Shown here in pieces: positions 25,830 to 34,981 of a stretch of 64,000 nt of DNA. The DNA lies in contig JANQJC010000099.1 of the NCBI GenBank assembly GCA_028281825.1, positions 1 to 64,000 on the forward strand, read 5' to 3'. The position numbers and the translations under genes were made by a program. Source of the DNA: Flavobacteriales bacterium. GTDB taxonomy: Bacteria > Bacteroidota > Bacteroidia > JANQJC01. The notes beneath the pieces were generated by a model, which saw only the letters and a program-made list of their open reading frames with translations, was not told the origin of the DNA and made no database searches. Position 1 is the stretch's first letter. Every line of letters starts with the position of its first letter.

Positions 25830-27071
25830 ATGCTTTTTATAAGGCTGTTTAAGGAAAGTATTTTGATGGCGGTGAATGCCTTGGTGGTTAACAAACTGCG
25901 AACCACCTTGTCATTGCTGGGTATTACCATTGGTATTTTGGCCATTATTTCTGTTTTTACAGTGGTTGACTCTATGGAACGCAATGTGAAAAACAGCGTC
26001 CAGTCACTGGGGGATAACGTCATATACATCCAAAAGTGGCCGTGGACTTTTGGCCCTGGTTATCCCTGGTGGAAGTATTTTATGCGTCCTGTGCCAACAG
26101 TAAAAGAGATGGAGGATGTGAGGAAAAGAAGCCAAACGGCCGAGTCCGTGGTTTTTATGGTGTCTAGAAATAGTACTGTTGAGTATCAGAGCAGTAGTTT
26201 GGAAAATGTGTCTGTTGTAGGTGTTTCAGAAGGGTATGACAGGTTAAAAGATTTTGGGCTGGAGCAAGGCAGATATATTACTCCTTTTGAGTTTGCAGGA
26301 GGTAAAAATGTAGCTGTGATAGGTTATACAGTAGCAGCGGGGTTATTTCCCAATGGGCGGGCTATTGGTAAGGAGATAAAGATAAAAGGCCGCAAGGTGA
26401 AGGTGATTGGGGTTTTTACCAAAGAAGGTGATAGCATGTTTGGTAACAGTTCAGATACTCAAGTGGTTCTTCCTGTAGAGTATAGCAGAAACCTGATGGA
26501 TATCAGAAAGGAGCGATTTAACCCTTTTATTATGGTTGAAGCAAGAGAGGGCGTGAGCAATCAACAGTTGATGGATGAGTTGACTGGAATCATGCGTTCT
26601 ATCCGCAGGCTGCCGCCAAGAGCAGATGATAATTTTGCATTGAACGAGATAAGTCTTTTGTCCGCTAATCTTGAGAGTCTGTTTGGTATCATGGATATAG
26701 GCGGGTGGTTCATAGGTATATTCGCGATATTGGTAGGAGGTTTTGGGATAGCCAACATCATGTTTGTATCGGTGAAGGAGAGAACCAATATCATCGGCAT
26801 ACAGAAAGCATTAGGAGCGAAGAACTATTTCATTCTGCTTCAGTTTTTGTTTGAGGCCGTGTTTCTTTGCATCATTGGTGGCTCCGCTGGATTAATCATC
26901 GTATATGTAGGCAGCATTGCAGCCAGCTATCAGTTTGAGATGGATTTGGCCCTTACCATTGCCAATATACTGATGGGCTTGGCTATTTCAGTGGGTATTG
27001 GTTTGATAGCAGGTATTATCCCTGCCTGGATTGCCTCAAGGCTCAACCCAGTTGATGCAATAAGGTCTTAA
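25830..27071 (+). CDS. ABC transporter permease, MacB/FtsX type
   Basis: 413 residues. An N-terminal TM ([20 protein letters not shown]), a large periplasmic MacB-PCD-like domain to ~residue 285, then three C-terminal TM helices ([60 protein letters not shown]) ending [11 protein letters not shown], a hallmark of the family. It would work with a separate ATPase (not in this window) in lipoprotein, peptide or drug export. Its stop overlaps the end of gpmI by 4 bases (convergent). Confidence 0.93.
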   Translation: MLFIRLFKESILMAVNALVVNKLRTTLSLLGITIGILAIISVFTVVDSMERNVKNSVQSLGDNVIYIQKWPWTFGPGYPWWKYFMRPVPTVKEMEDVRKRSQTAESVVFMVSRNSTVEYQSSSLENVSVVGVSEGYDRLKDFGLEQGRYITPFEFAGGKNVAVIGYTVAAGLFPNGRAIGKEIKIKGRKVKVIGVFTKEGDSMFGNSSDTQVVLPVEYSRNLMDIRKERFNPFIMVEAREGVSNQQLMDELTGIMRSIRRLPPRADDNFALNEISLLSANLESLFGIMDIGGWFIGIFAILVGGFGIANIMFVSVKERTNIIGIQKALGAKNYFILLQFLFEAVFLCIIGGSAGLIIVYVGSIAASYQFEMDLALTIANILMGLAISVGIGLIAGIIPAWIASRLNPVDAIRS

Positions 27072-28588
27072 ACCAGCATTTTACCAGACATTTCTTCTGG
27101 TATGTCAATTCCAAGTATGGTTAAGATGGTAGGTGCGATGTCCGCTAGCCTTCCGTTTTTTATTTGTTGATAATCGCTATCTATCAATACACAAGGTACG
27201 GGGTTAGTGCTATGGGCCGTATTAGGACTGCCATCTTTGTTGATTACAAAGTCAGCATTACCGTGGTCAGCAATTATGATAAATGAATAGCCTTTTGCAA
27301 GTCCTGCTTCAACAACGGCTTGTGCGCATGAGTCAGTAGTTTCAACTGCTTTTACAATTGCTTCATAAACACCCGTATGGCCTACCATATCAGGGTTAGC
27401 GAAATTGAGGCAAATAAAATCAGGGGCTGAAGCATTGATATCATTGATAATGGCATCTCTTACTTCGGGAGCGCTCATTTCTGGTTTTAAGTCGTAGGTG
27501 GCTACTTTGGGTGAAGGTACCAATATCCTGTTCTCATGTTGGAAAGGTTCTTCACGACCACCTGAAAAGAAGAAAGTAACATGGGGATATTTTTCGGTCT
27601 CAGCAATTCTAACTTGTGTTTTGCCTGCCTTTGCCAATACTTCACCAATAGTGTTATGCAGGTTGTCTTTCTCGAAAATAACCTTCACTCCCTGGAATGA
27701 GTCATCATACTTTGACATGGTTACGTAGTGCAAAGCCAGGGTATGCATGCCATGGTCGGGTATGTCTTTTTGAGTGAGAGCCATGGTAATCTCCCTACAT
27801 CTGTCTGTGCGGAAATTGAAACTGATGACTACATCGCCTTCATTGATTGTGGCGACAGGCTTATCGTTTTTAGTAATCACTATCGGCTTGATAAACTCAT
27901 CGGTTACACCATCGGCATAGGAGGCTTTTATTCCTTCAAGGGCACTCTTAAATGGAGTCCCTTTCCCTTCAACCAGTAGGTCATACGCTAATTTGATGCG
28001 TTCCCAGCGTTTGTCCCTATCCATGGCATAATAGCGCCCAACAACTGAGGCGATTGTACCCGCCGAATTTTTCAAATGGCTTTCTAGTTTCTCAATGTAG
28101 CCTGCGCCGCTATGGGGGTCTGTGTCTCGGCCATCCATGAAAGCGTGGATGAAAACATCTTCCACGCCCCTTTCTTTGGCTATATCGCAAAGGGCATGTA
28201 AATGCTCTTGGGAAGAATGTACGCCTCCATCAGACACTAAACCAAAGAGGTGTAATGCCCCTCCCGTGTTCTCTACTTTATTCAAGGCTTCCACTAAAAC
28301 TGGGTTCCTGGCAAGGCTGCCATCTTGGGCTGCACGGTTAATCTTTACCAAATCTTGATAAACCACCCTGCCAGCACCAATATTTAGGTGACCTACTTCT
28401 GAATTGCCCATTTGTCCGTGGGGTAGGCCAACGTCTTCACCACTGGTTTTGAGCCAGCTGTGCGGGTAATTGGCAATCAAGTTATCGTAAAAAGGAGTGT
28501 TGGCATTGGCAATGGCATCACTCTTGGTGCCGTCGCCTTTTCCCCAACCGTCGAGTATTATCAGCGCTAGCTTTTTGTTCTGTGTCAA
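27068..28588 (-). CDS. gpmI: 2,3-bisphosphoglycerate-independent phosphoglycerate mutase
   Basis: 506 residues, standard length, alkaline-phosphatase superfamily. The Mn-binding N-terminus LIILDGWG, nucleophile Ser in [15 protein letters not shown] (near residue 64), [25 protein letters not shown] and [10 protein letters not shown] are all present. It interconverts 3- and 2-phosphoglycerate in glycolysis. The start is TTG (TTG ACA CAG), since the nearby ATG is out of frame and stops immediately. Confidence 0.96.
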   Translation of the reverse strand: MTQNKKLALIILDGWGKGDGTKSDAIANANTPFYDNLIANYPHSWLKTSGEDVGLPHGQMGNSEVGHLNIGAGRVVYQDLVKINRAAQDGSLARNPVLVEALNKVENTGGALHLFGLVSDGGVHSSQEHLHALCDIAKERGVEDVFIHAFMDGRDTDPHSGAGYIEKLESHLKNSAGTIASVVGRYYAMDRDKRWERIKLAYDLLVEGKGTPFKSALEGIKASYADGVTDEFIKPIVITKNDKPVATINEGDVVISFNFRTDRCREITMALTQKDIPDHGMHTLALHYVTMSKYDDSFQGVKVIFEKDNLHNTIGEVLAKAGKTQVRIAETEKYPHVTFFFSGGREEPFQHENRILVPSPKVATYDLKPEMSAPEVRDAIINDINASAPDFICLNFANPDMVGHTGVYEAIVKAVETTDSCAQAVVEAGLAKGYSFIIIADHGNADFVINKDGSPNTAHSTNPVPCVLIDSDYQQIKNGRLADIAPTILTILGIDIPEEMSGKMLV

Positions 28589-28609
28589 AGCATTTGATTA
28601 AGTGCGCTG

Positions 28610-28617
28610 CAAAATTA
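28610..28617 (-). promoter_or_regulatory. -7 element TAATTTTG of gpmI
   Basis: Exact TAnnTTTG on the minus strand, 21 bases upstream of the TTG start; predicted transcription start near 28604. Confidence 0.6.
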
Positions 28618-28624
28618 CGAAATT

Positions 28625-28660
28625 GAGGAAACAAAAAGGGAGCCAAAGAGCTCCCTTTTA
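28625..28660 (-). terminator. Rho-independent terminator of the choice-of-anchor-L gene
   Basis: Ten-bp perfect stem, AAAAGGGAGC (28634-28643) with GCTCCCTTTT (28650-28659), 6-base loop; on the minus strand it is followed by TTTTTGTTT. It separates the 28678-30060 gene from gpmI. Confidence 0.85.
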
Positions 28661-28677
28661 AATTTGTTTGTAGTGAA

Positions 28678-30060
28678 TTATCTGACCAATCTCTTGACCT
28701 GAACTTGGTTGCCAACTAATAATTGGGCAACGTATATGCCTTGGGATAGGGCAGACAAATTAATGTTTTGTCTAATAGACCTGGTTGTTCCAAAATCTTG
28801 CTCAGATATAACACGACCTTGCATGTCTACTATACGAAGGCTCACTCTCTCAGCCATGTCAGCATTATATTTCATCATAAAATCACCATTACTGCTGGTA
28901 TTGTATATCTCAAACTCACGGATGGTAGCCTCCGTTGGTTGTGTATTGGTTACGATTGCAAATACTTCCTGTGTATAAGTAGTATCGAAGCAATCATTGG
29001 CACCGGTTAATGTAACCTGGTAGGTGCCTGGTTGAGAGTAAGTATGAATTGGATTAACGTCTGTACTAAAGTTGCCATCACCAAAATCCCATATATAATT
29101 GTCTGACCTTTGAGAAGTATTTTCAAATTCATAAGTCAAACCGCCTTGAGGAATAGTGTTGAACTGAACTATTTGCAACCATGAGTCGCCACAAAAACTA
29201 TGGGATTGGATAAGTACGCCTGAGTCATATAGCCTATCACCAACGTCTGCAATTGCCACTTTAAAGTGGTAGGTTTCACCAGCAACTACTGGATGTTCAA
29301 GATGCATGGGTACTGTGTAAGCATCATATTGAACTGCGACACCGCTATCGTTCTCTACATAATATTGACAATTTTCGCATGGACCTGTTGAAGGGTAGCT
29401 TTGAGTATTACCATTGTTGATGTTATTTATTGCTATGGGAATGCTGCTCCCAGGGATAATAGCTGTGTTAACTCCGCTGTTTGAATATGGTCCTGTGATA
29501 CCTGGGCCGCTAACAAAAAAACCAAATACATCATTGAATTGAGTATTCACATATTCGGGATACTCTTCAGAACCAAAAATGAAATCGGCAACAAATATGG
29601 TATCACCTTGAGGGATGAAATCAAATTCAATCATTGCGATATCATAAGTAGCTCCTGATGATAATGAAGACAAGTCAGTATCACCTCCTAAACCGTTATT
29701 TGTGGTCTCATTCTCTGTATTGTTTGGTCCCACAAAATTATTAGCACGCCCTGTGGTTAGTAAAACGCCATAATCCAGCCCTAATGTACCAGATGAGTCA
29801 ATCACAATGCCTGTAGCTCTTGGTGTTCCGGTGTATGAAATATTTGTTACTTCAACACAACCGCCCACCATTAAGGCCTGGATGAGGGCTTGTATTTCGG
29901 CTTGGCTGCTTAGTTCGGTAACATGCACATTACTCGTTCTAAATATGTGATTGTTTGATTCAACACCCACCCTGTTTGAGTTTTCTAGGTCAGTAACTAC
30001 GTTTTGTGCAAAGGCTAGGGTTGAAACCAGCGCTAGTAGAAGGGTAAAAATTCTTTTCAT
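28678..30060 (-). CDS. Secreted choice-of-anchor-L / PKD protein with T9SS C-terminal sorting domain
   Basis: 460 residues from ATG 30060, which starts a signal peptide (KRIFTLLLALVSTLAFAQ); upstream in-frame codons are less likely. Residues ~55-285 form a choice-of-anchor L domain (GIVIDSSGTLGLDYGVLLTTG, FVFGSEEYPE-like FIFGSEEYPEYV, NDVFGFFVSGPGI). A PKD domain follows (YIWDFGDGNFSTDVNPIHTY). The last ~75 residues (SLRIVDMQGRVISEQ ... YVAQLLVGNQVQVKRLVR) are a T9SS type A sorting domain. Likely a surface adhesin or glycan-binding protein exported by the T9SS. Single gene with its own terminator. Confidence 0.9.
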   Translation of the reverse strand: MKRIFTLLLALVSTLAFAQNVVTDLENSNRVGVESNNHIFRTSNVHVTELSSQAEIQALIQALMVGGCVEVTNISYTGTPRATGIVIDSSGTLGLDYGVLLTTGRANNFVGPNNTENETTNNGLGGDTDLSSLSSGATYDIAMIEFDFIPQGDTIFVADFIFGSEEYPEYVNTQFNDVFGFFVSGPGITGPYSNSGVNTAIIPGSSIPIAINNINNGNTQSYPSTGPCENCQYYVENDSGVAVQYDAYTVPMHLEHPVVAGETYHFKVAIADVGDRLYDSGVLIQSHSFCGDSWLQIVQFNTIPQGGLTYEFENTSQRSDNYIWDFGDGNFSTDVNPIHTYSQPGTYQVTLTGANDCFDTTYTQEVFAIVTNTQPTEATIREFEIYNTSSNGDFMMKYNADMAERVSLRIVDMQGRVISEQDFGTTRSIRQNINLSALSQGIYVAQLLVGNQVQVKRLVR

Positions 30061-30157
30061 TGTAATCATTGTTTTAACTATTACCCGAATACGCAAAATT
30101 TGGTACTAGGGTTCCATAATTATTGAGTTAAAATAAACTTTAATTATCGAATAATAC

Positions 30158-30172
30158 CTGACAGCTTGTCAG
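30158..30172. promoter_or_regulatory. Inverted repeat over the miaB promoter
   Basis: CTGACA-gct-TGTCAG, perfect 6-bp arms; it overlaps the -33 TTG (30166-30168) of the miaB promoter, so a repressor bound here would block RNA polymerase. The same hexamers form a palindrome upstream of groES. Confidence 0.4.
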
Positions 30173-30199
30173 TTATTCTCAATTAATTGAGTACTTTTG
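30166..30199 (+). promoter_or_regulatory. Promoter of miaB operon
   Basis: TTG at 30166-30168, 23-base spacer, TACTTTTG at 30192-30199; ATG of miaB is 29 bases further on, preceded by AAGAGG which resembles a ribosome binding site. Confidence 0.65.
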
Positions 30200-30227
30200 T
30201 AATCCTTTTTAAAAAAGAGGCGAAGCA

Positions 30228-31664
30228 ATGGAACTGACAAATGAATCAAAAGTAATTGACGAGGCAAGGCAGGGGGAGGCAACTGTAGTCACTGGTGAGA
30301 ATAGTTCTGGCCGCAAGCTGTACATTGAGAGCTACGGCTGCCAGATGAATTTTTCTGATAGTGAGATAGTAGCTTCAGTGCTTACCGATAATGGTTTTAG
30401 CACCACCAAGCAGATGGAAGAAGCTGATGTGATTTTTATCAATACTTGTGCTATTAGGGATAATGCGGAACAGCGTATTCGTGGTAGGTTGAAGGAGTTT
30501 CGTGCGGCTAAGGGAAAGAATAAAGACTTGATTGTAGGGGTGCTAGGTTGTATGGCTGAAAGGTTGAAAACCAAGCTGCTCGAAGAAGAAAAGATAGTTG
30601 ATATTGTAGTAGGCCCTGATGCCTATCGCGACTTGCCCAACCTAGTTGCTGAAGCTGAAACAGGGCAAAAGGCAGTGAATGTTCAGTTGAGTAAAGAAGA
30701 GACCTATGCTGACATCAATCCTGTAAGGTTGAATAGTAATGGAATCACTGCTTTTATTTCTATAACCCGTGGTTGCGATAATATGTGTTCTTTCTGCGTA
30801 GTGCCTTTTACCCGCGGTAGGGAGCGCAGCCGCAAGCCAGAGTCTATTGTCGCCGAGGCTCAGGAATTATTCGACAATGGATACCGAGAGGTGACCCTAC
30901 TGGGGCAAAATGTTGACTCGTATCTATGGACGGGTGGTGGACTGAAAAAAGAGAACCCAAGCAAAGAGGAATTAGAGAACGCTACAAATTTTGCACAGTT
31001 ATTGGAGAAGGTAGCATTGGTTAGTCCTGACTTGAGAGTGAGGTTTTCTACTTCTCACCCGAAGGATATGACTGACGATGTACTTTACACCATGGCTAAA
31101 TATGAGAACATTTGCAACTATATTCACCTGCCAGTGCAGTCGGGTAATAGCCGCGTGCTGGAGATGATGAACAGGGGCTATAGTCGTGAATGGTATATGG
31201 ATAGGATAGAGGCAATCAGGAGAATTATCCCTGGATGTGGTATTTCGACTGACATAATTACTGGCTTTTGTTCAGAGACTAATGAAGAGCATAAAGACAC
31301 TATCAGTTTAATGGAATGGGTGGGGTATGATTTTGCCTACATGTTCAAGTATTCTGAAAGGCCAAAGACACTAGCTCAAAGGAAGTACGAGGATGATATA
31401 CCTGAAGAAGTGAAGGGTGAAAGGTTGAAAGAGGTAATTGACTTGCAAATGAAACTTTCTGATGTGAGCAATAAGAAGGATGTTGGGCATACATTTAAAG
31501 TGTTGGTAGAAGGTACATCCAAGAGATCGGACGAGCATGTGTTTGGCAGGAATAGTCAAAATAAGGTGATAGTTTTTCCAAAGGAGAACTATAAGCCAGG
31601 GGATTATGTTAATGTTTTAGTGCAGGATTGTACGCCAGCCACCTTATTAGGTAAGGCTGTTTAG
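30228..31664 (+). CDS. miaB: tRNA-2-methylthio-N6-dimethylallyladenosine synthase MiaB
   Basis: 478 residues. The UPF0004 domain carries three Cys ([26 protein letters not shown]), the radical-SAM domain carries [23 protein letters not shown] as CxxxCxxC, and a TRAM domain closes the protein ([11 protein letters not shown]...[10 protein letters not shown]). It methylthiolates i6A37 in tRNAs reading UNN codons, including tRNA-Phe. The N-terminal ~28 residues are an extension before the first domain. Leads a plus-strand run with the sigma-54 activator 18 bases downstream. Confidence 0.97.
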   Translation: MELTNESKVIDEARQGEATVVTGENSSGRKLYIESYGCQMNFSDSEIVASVLTDNGFSTTKQMEEADVIFINTCAIRDNAEQRIRGRLKEFRAAKGKNKDLIVGVLGCMAERLKTKLLEEEKIVDIVVGPDAYRDLPNLVAEAETGQKAVNVQLSKEETYADINPVRLNSNGITAFISITRGCDNMCSFCVVPFTRGRERSRKPESIVAEAQELFDNGYREVTLLGQNVDSYLWTGGGLKKENPSKEELENATNFAQLLEKVALVSPDLRVRFSTSHPKDMTDDVLYTMAKYENICNYIHLPVQSGNSRVLEMMNRGYSREWYMDRIEAIRRIIPGCGISTDIITGFCSETNEEHKDTISLMEWVGYDFAYMFKYSERPKTLAQRKYEDDIPEEVKGERLKEVIDLQMKLSDVSNKKDVGHTFKVLVEGTSKRSDEHVFGRNSQNKVIVFPKENYKPGDYVNVLVQDCTPATLLGKAV

Positions 31665-31682
31665 GATTTTAAACGAAAAAGA

Positions 31683-32915
31683 ATGTCAGCTACAATTGAC
31701 GGAATAAAACAGCGGTTTGGCATTATTGGCCATTCACAATTATTGAATAGGGCTATCGATACCGCCATGCAGGTTGCCCCAACTGATATCACGGTTTTAG
31801 TGACTGGGGAGAGTGGTACGGGTAAGGAGTCGTTCCCAAAGATTATCCACTCCATGAGCAGCCGCAAGCATGCGCCATATTTCGCTATTAACTGTGGCGC
31901 TATACCTGAAGGGACTATCGACTCTGAGTTGTTTGGCCATGAGAAAGGGTCATTTACTGGCGCGCATGAGGCTAGAAAGGGTTATTTTGAGGTAGCAGAT
32001 AAGGGAACCATATTTTTAGATGAAGTGGCTGAATTGCCGCTTTCAACTCAAGTTAGGTTATTAAGGGTACTAGAGACAGGCGAGTTTATTCGTGTGGGTT
32101 CATCAAAGCCATTAAAGACTGATGTGAGGATAGTAGCTGCAACTAATGTTAATATCCCAGAAGCGATTGAGAAAGGCAAGTTTAGGGAAGATTTATATTA
32201 TCGTTTGAATACAGTGCCTGTTACCGTGCCAGCGTTGAGAGATAGGAAAGAAGATATACATCTGTTATTCAGGAAGTTTGCTGCTGATTTTGCGGAGAAA
32301 TACAGGATGCCTTCGGTAAGGTTGACAGATGATGCTGTTAACGTGTTAGAGAACTATCGCTGGCCAGGCAATATCAGGCAACTCAAGAACGTTACTGAGC
32401 AGATATCAATTATCGAGAGCCAAAGGGAGATTGATGCTGATACCTTGAGAAGGTATATACCAGATGATGGGCAAAAACAACTGCCAGTGGTGTTTGAGGG
32501 GGGTAAGGAGTCTGCTGAGTTTTCAGAAAGGGAATTGTTGTACAAGGTTCTTTTTGATATGAAAAAGGACATCAATGATATGAAGAAATTGGTGTTGGAT
32601 TTGATTTCGAGTGAGGAGAGTAACCTGCAAGTGAGTGAGAATAATGCCCAGTTGATTAAAAAGTTGTACCAGGAAGTAGAGCCTTTGAGTGGTTCATCAC
32701 ATGAAATACATATACAGAGAAAGAGTGAACATCATGATTTTCAAGAGCCAGAGGAAGTAATAGAAGAAACCCTTTCACTGCAAGACACCGAGAAGGAAAT
32801 GATAAGAAAGGCTTTAGAGAAGCATAATGGGCGTAGAAAACAAGCGGCTGAAGAATTGGGCATCTCAGAAAGAACGCTTTACAGGAAGATAAATGAGTAT
32901 GACATCAAGAAGTAG
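31683..32915 (+). CDS. Sigma-54-dependent transcriptional activator (AAA+ and Fis-type HTH, no receiver domain)
   Basis: 410 residues. The AAA+ domain begins almost at the N-terminus: Walker A GESGTGKE (42-49), the sigma-54 contact loop GSFTGA (89-94), Walker B GTIFLDEVAELP near 108-119, and arginine-finger region RDRKEDIHLLF. A ~100-residue linker precedes a Fis-type HTH (NGRRKQAAEELGISERTLYRKI, ~385-406). No phospho-receiver or sensor domain is present, so control must come from expression level or another protein. Downstream genes encode LptE, a TPR protein and SecG, suggesting an envelope regulon, though no sigma-54 promoter is evident nearby. Confidence 0.93.
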   Translation: MSATIDGIKQRFGIIGHSQLLNRAIDTAMQVAPTDITVLVTGESGTGKESFPKIIHSMSSRKHAPYFAINCGAIPEGTIDSELFGHEKGSFTGAHEARKGYFEVADKGTIFLDEVAELPLSTQVRLLRVLETGEFIRVGSSKPLKTDVRIVAATNVNIPEAIEKGKFREDLYYRLNTVPVTVPALRDRKEDIHLLFRKFAADFAEKYRMPSVRLTDDAVNVLENYRWPGNIRQLKNVTEQISIIESQREIDADTLRRYIPDDGQKQLPVVFEGGKESAEFSERELLYKVLFDMKKDINDMKKLVLDLISSEESNLQVSENNAQLIKKLYQEVEPLSGSSHEIHIQRKSEHHDFQEPEEVIEETLSLQDTEKEMIRKALEKHNGRRKQAAEELGISERTLYRKINEYDIKK

Positions 32916-32916
32916 T

Positions 32917-32945
32917 CCCTGAAAGGGTTCGCAGTCCTTTTAGGG
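32917..32945. repeat. Palindromic element, copy 1 (imperfect hairpin)
   Basis: CCCTGAAAGG (32917-32926) pairs with CCTTTTAGGG (32936-32945), ten pairs including one G-U, 9-base loop. The left arm is identical to that of the copy at 33149-33181. It starts directly after the stop codon of the sigma-54 activator and could also work as a weak terminator (followed by TTATATTTT). Confidence 0.6.
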
Positions 32946-32963
32946 TTATATTTTAATAGTTAA

Positions 32964-33110
32964 ATGCCCAAAATTAATATACCCTCACTTCCAGATAAAC
33001 CTAGTTTGAATAGCCGTAATGAAGCCAGGGAGTTATTTGATGATACGGAAAACTTTATCTTTAGCCACCAGCAATTTGCGAGCGGACTCATAGAAGAACT
33101 TGAGTTGTAA
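32964..33110 (+). CDS. Small hypothetical protein (48 residues)
   Basis: ATG at 32964 and stop at 33108-33110 give a 48-residue acidic peptide: begins PKINIPSLPDKPSLN, continues EARELFDD and ends GLIEELEL. No signal peptide, TM segment or Cys. It lies 48 bases after the sigma-54 activator and ends 3 bases before the lptE start, with coding-like composition, so it fits the operon. Related palindromes sit on both sides. I do not recognise a family; it could be a small regulator or a chance ORF. Confidence 0.5.
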   Translation: MPKINIPSLPDKPSLNSRNEARELFDDTENFIFSHQQFASGLIEELEL

Positions 33111-33113
33111 AGA

Positions 33114-33680
33114 ATGTTTTTGAGAGGAGATACTATAACAACTAATGCAACCCTGAAAGGGCTTTCCGCCCTTTCAGGGTTAAGATTTCTTCTACTATTT
33201 GTCACTTTAGTACTAAACTCTTGTGTTATTGGTAATTCGGGTTATAGTTTCACTGGTGCCGATATAGGTAATGCCGAAACTATTTCAATTCAAATGTTTC
33301 CTAATTATGCTGCTTTGGCGGGCCCCACTTTGAGTCAAAACTTTACAGAAGCATTACGGGATAAATTTATCTCTCAGACCAACCTGAACTTGATTGAAAA
33401 AAATGGAGACCTGAGGATTGAGGGGCAAATAACTGGGTATGATGTTCGTCCGATGGCAATACAGGGCAATGAAACAGCCGCATTGAACAGGTTAACAATT
33501 GCCATAAGCGTGCAATACGTCAACACACTTGAAGAAACCAAAAGTTTTGAAACATCCTTTTCCCGTTTTGCTGAGTTTGAGAGTACAGTGAGCTTATCCA
33601 CTGTTCAGGAACAGTTGGAGACAGAAATCATTGAGCAACTGGTACAGGACATTTTCAACAAGTCAGTAATTAATTGGTAA
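33114..33680 (+). CDS. lptE: LptE-family LPS-assembly lipoprotein
   Basis: 188 residues. A signal peptide (LRFLLLFVTLVLNSC) ends at lipobox Cys37; the mature part starts VIGNSGYSFTGADIG and shows the LptE pattern: SIQMFPNYAALAGPTLSQNFTEALRDKF, LRIEGQITGYDV and a C-terminal EQLVQDIFNKSV. It acts with LptD in inserting LPS into the outer membrane. Residues 13-23 (ATLKGLSALSG region) are encoded by a palindromic repeat, giving an unusually long n-region; the true start could be downstream. Its stop overlaps the next ATG (TAATG). Confidence 0.85.
   Translation: MFLRGDTITTNATLKGLSALSGLRFLLLFVTLVLNSCVIGNSGYSFTGADIGNAETISIQMFPNYAALAGPTLSQNFTEALRDKFISQTNLNLIEKNGDLRIEGQITGYDVRPMAIQGNETAALNRLTIAISVQYVNTLEETKSFETSFSRFAEFESTVSLSTVQEQLETEIIEQLVQDIFNKSVINW
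33149..33181. repeat. Palindromic element, copy 2 (perfect hairpin inside lptE 5' end)
   Basis: AACCCTGAAAGGG (33149-33161) pairs perfectly with CCCTTTCAGGGTT (33169-33181) over 13 bp with a 7-base loop. Shares the CCCTGAAAGG arm with the copy at 32917. It lies within the reading frame that encodes the n-region of the LptE signal peptide. Confidence 0.7.
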
Positions 33681-34429
33681 TGAATAAGGACCAATTTTCG
33701 GTATATCTTAAAGACCCTCAAAAGCTAGATAGCAAGAGTTTACCGGACCTTCAAGAATTGGTGAAGGAGTTTCCGTATTTTCAGGCGGCACATATGTTGC
33801 TGGCCAAAAATTACCATAATGAGAATAGCTTTCGCTACGATGCTCAATTGAAACTCGCGGCAATATATGCCAATGATAGGGTAGCATTGTATAGGCTCAT
33901 TAACAATATAAAGGATGATGCCTTGATACCTGAGGGTTTGATAGGTGAGCCTATTTTAGAATCACTTATAGTTGATGAAATAGAGAAAAGGGAACCAATA
34001 AAAACTTCCCAACCACAGAAGAAAAAGGAAGAAAGGAAACCAGCAAAGAGGGTTGAAGCCAAGAAAGTAGAACCTGCGCCAAAGCCTGAAAAGCAAGAGG
34101 AGAAGAAAGAGGAATTTGCCGTGGGTGAGAAGCACAGCTTTAGTGAATGGTTGAAATACACTAAAGCACAATCGCTATCAAAAGCCAAGGAAGAAAAGGC
34201 AAAACCAACCGAAGAGAGGAAAAAGAAGTTCTACTCAGCGAGCAAAATGGCCAGGCAAAGCGTGCAAGAAGACGATAACCTGGTAACAGAAACTTTAGCG
34301 AAGATTTATGCCTTGCAGGGGAATACCGAAAAAGCCATAAAAGCCTATGAAAAGTTGAGCTTGAAATATCCCGAAAAAAGCAGTTACTTTGCAGCCCGAA
34401 TAAAAAAGCTAGAAGAATCTAAAGACTAA
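33680..34429 (+). CDS. TPR-containing hypothetical protein with charged linker
   Basis: 249 residues from ATG 33680, which overlaps the lptE stop (TAATG); the frame is open to a TTG at 33674 but ATG is preferred. The N-terminal ~95 residues are helical (LQELVKEFPYFQAAHMLLAKNYH), the middle (~100-160) is a Lys/Glu/Pro-rich low-complexity linker, and the C-terminus has a TPR (TLAKIYALQGNTEKAIKAYEKLSLKYP). No signal peptide. Conserved beside lptE and secG by position here, function unknown; it ends 4 bases before secG. Confidence 0.85.
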   Translation: MNKDQFSVYLKDPQKLDSKSLPDLQELVKEFPYFQAAHMLLAKNYHNENSFRYDAQLKLAAIYANDRVALYRLINNIKDDALIPEGLIGEPILESLIVDEIEKREPIKTSQPQKKKEERKPAKRVEAKKVEPAPKPEKQEEKKEEFAVGEKHSFSEWLKYTKAQSLSKAKEEKAKPTEERKKKFYSASKMARQSVQEDDNLVTETLAKIYALQGNTEKAIKAYEKLSLKYPEKSSYFAARIKKLEESKD

Positions 34430-34433
34430 CGAT

Positions 34434-34793
34434 ATGTATTATTTGATTTCAATTTTAATCATCATCACCTGCATACTTTTAACGCTGATTGTGGTGATAC
34501 AAAACTCAAAAGGTGGTGGCTTAGCTGCTGACTTCTCCTCTTCAGGCCAGGCGATGGGAGTAAGAAAGACCAATGATATCCTTGAGAAAGGTACTTGGTT
34601 GCTAGCTGGTGTCCTTTTGTTCTTGAGCCTTGCTTCAAATATTTTTATTGACCGTGGAGAAGTTGTTGAGCAAGCAGATACTGAACTGAATGAGCAACTA
34701 GAGAATGGGGTAGGTAATGCTGTTCCGGTTGATAATTTTGGAGGCGGGGAGCAACTGCCTGCTGGCGGTGGTGAAGGAGAGCAAAACCCTTAG
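34434..34793 (+). CDS. secG: Preprotein translocase subunit SecG
   Basis: 119 residues. Two TM helices (YYLISILIIITCILLTLIVVI and GTWLLAGVLLFLSLASNIFI) around the conserved cytoplasmic loop QNSKGGGLAADFSSSGQAMG; the C-terminal ~45 residues are an acidic then Gly-rich tail typical of Bacteroidota SecG. It is an accessory subunit of SecYEG. Four bases separate it from the TPR gene. The groES gene follows after a 188-base gap holding a palindrome. Confidence 0.95.
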   Translation: MYYLISILIIITCILLTLIVVIQNSKGGGLAADFSSSGQAMGVRKTNDILEKGTWLLAGVLLFLSLASNIFIDRGEVVEQADTELNEQLENGVGNAVPVDNFGGGEQLPAGGGEGEQNP

Positions 34794-34817
34794 TAAGAAT
34801 TAAAGAAAATGTCAGGC

Positions 34818-34834
34818 TGTCAGTAGTACTGACA
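34818..34834. promoter_or_regulatory. Palindrome upstream of groES, possible operator
   Basis: TGTCAGTA-g-TACTGACA, perfect 8-bp arms around one base, preceded by another TGTCAG at 34810-34815. It has no T-run, so it is not a simple terminator. No CIRCE element (TTAGCACTC-N9-GAGTGCTAA) is present. Possible binding site for a stress regulator. Confidence 0.45.
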
Positions 34835-34981
34835 TTTGTATCATCCCCAAACCTTAAAAACTGCAATTTTGTCCCGGTTTTTTTAATAGAAGCCGTTTAA
34901 CTGCAACTGGCATAAAATCTGCAAAAAGACCAATGCAAAATAACCTTTAAAATAATTGTCAAACCCTTAATTATTAGAAAA

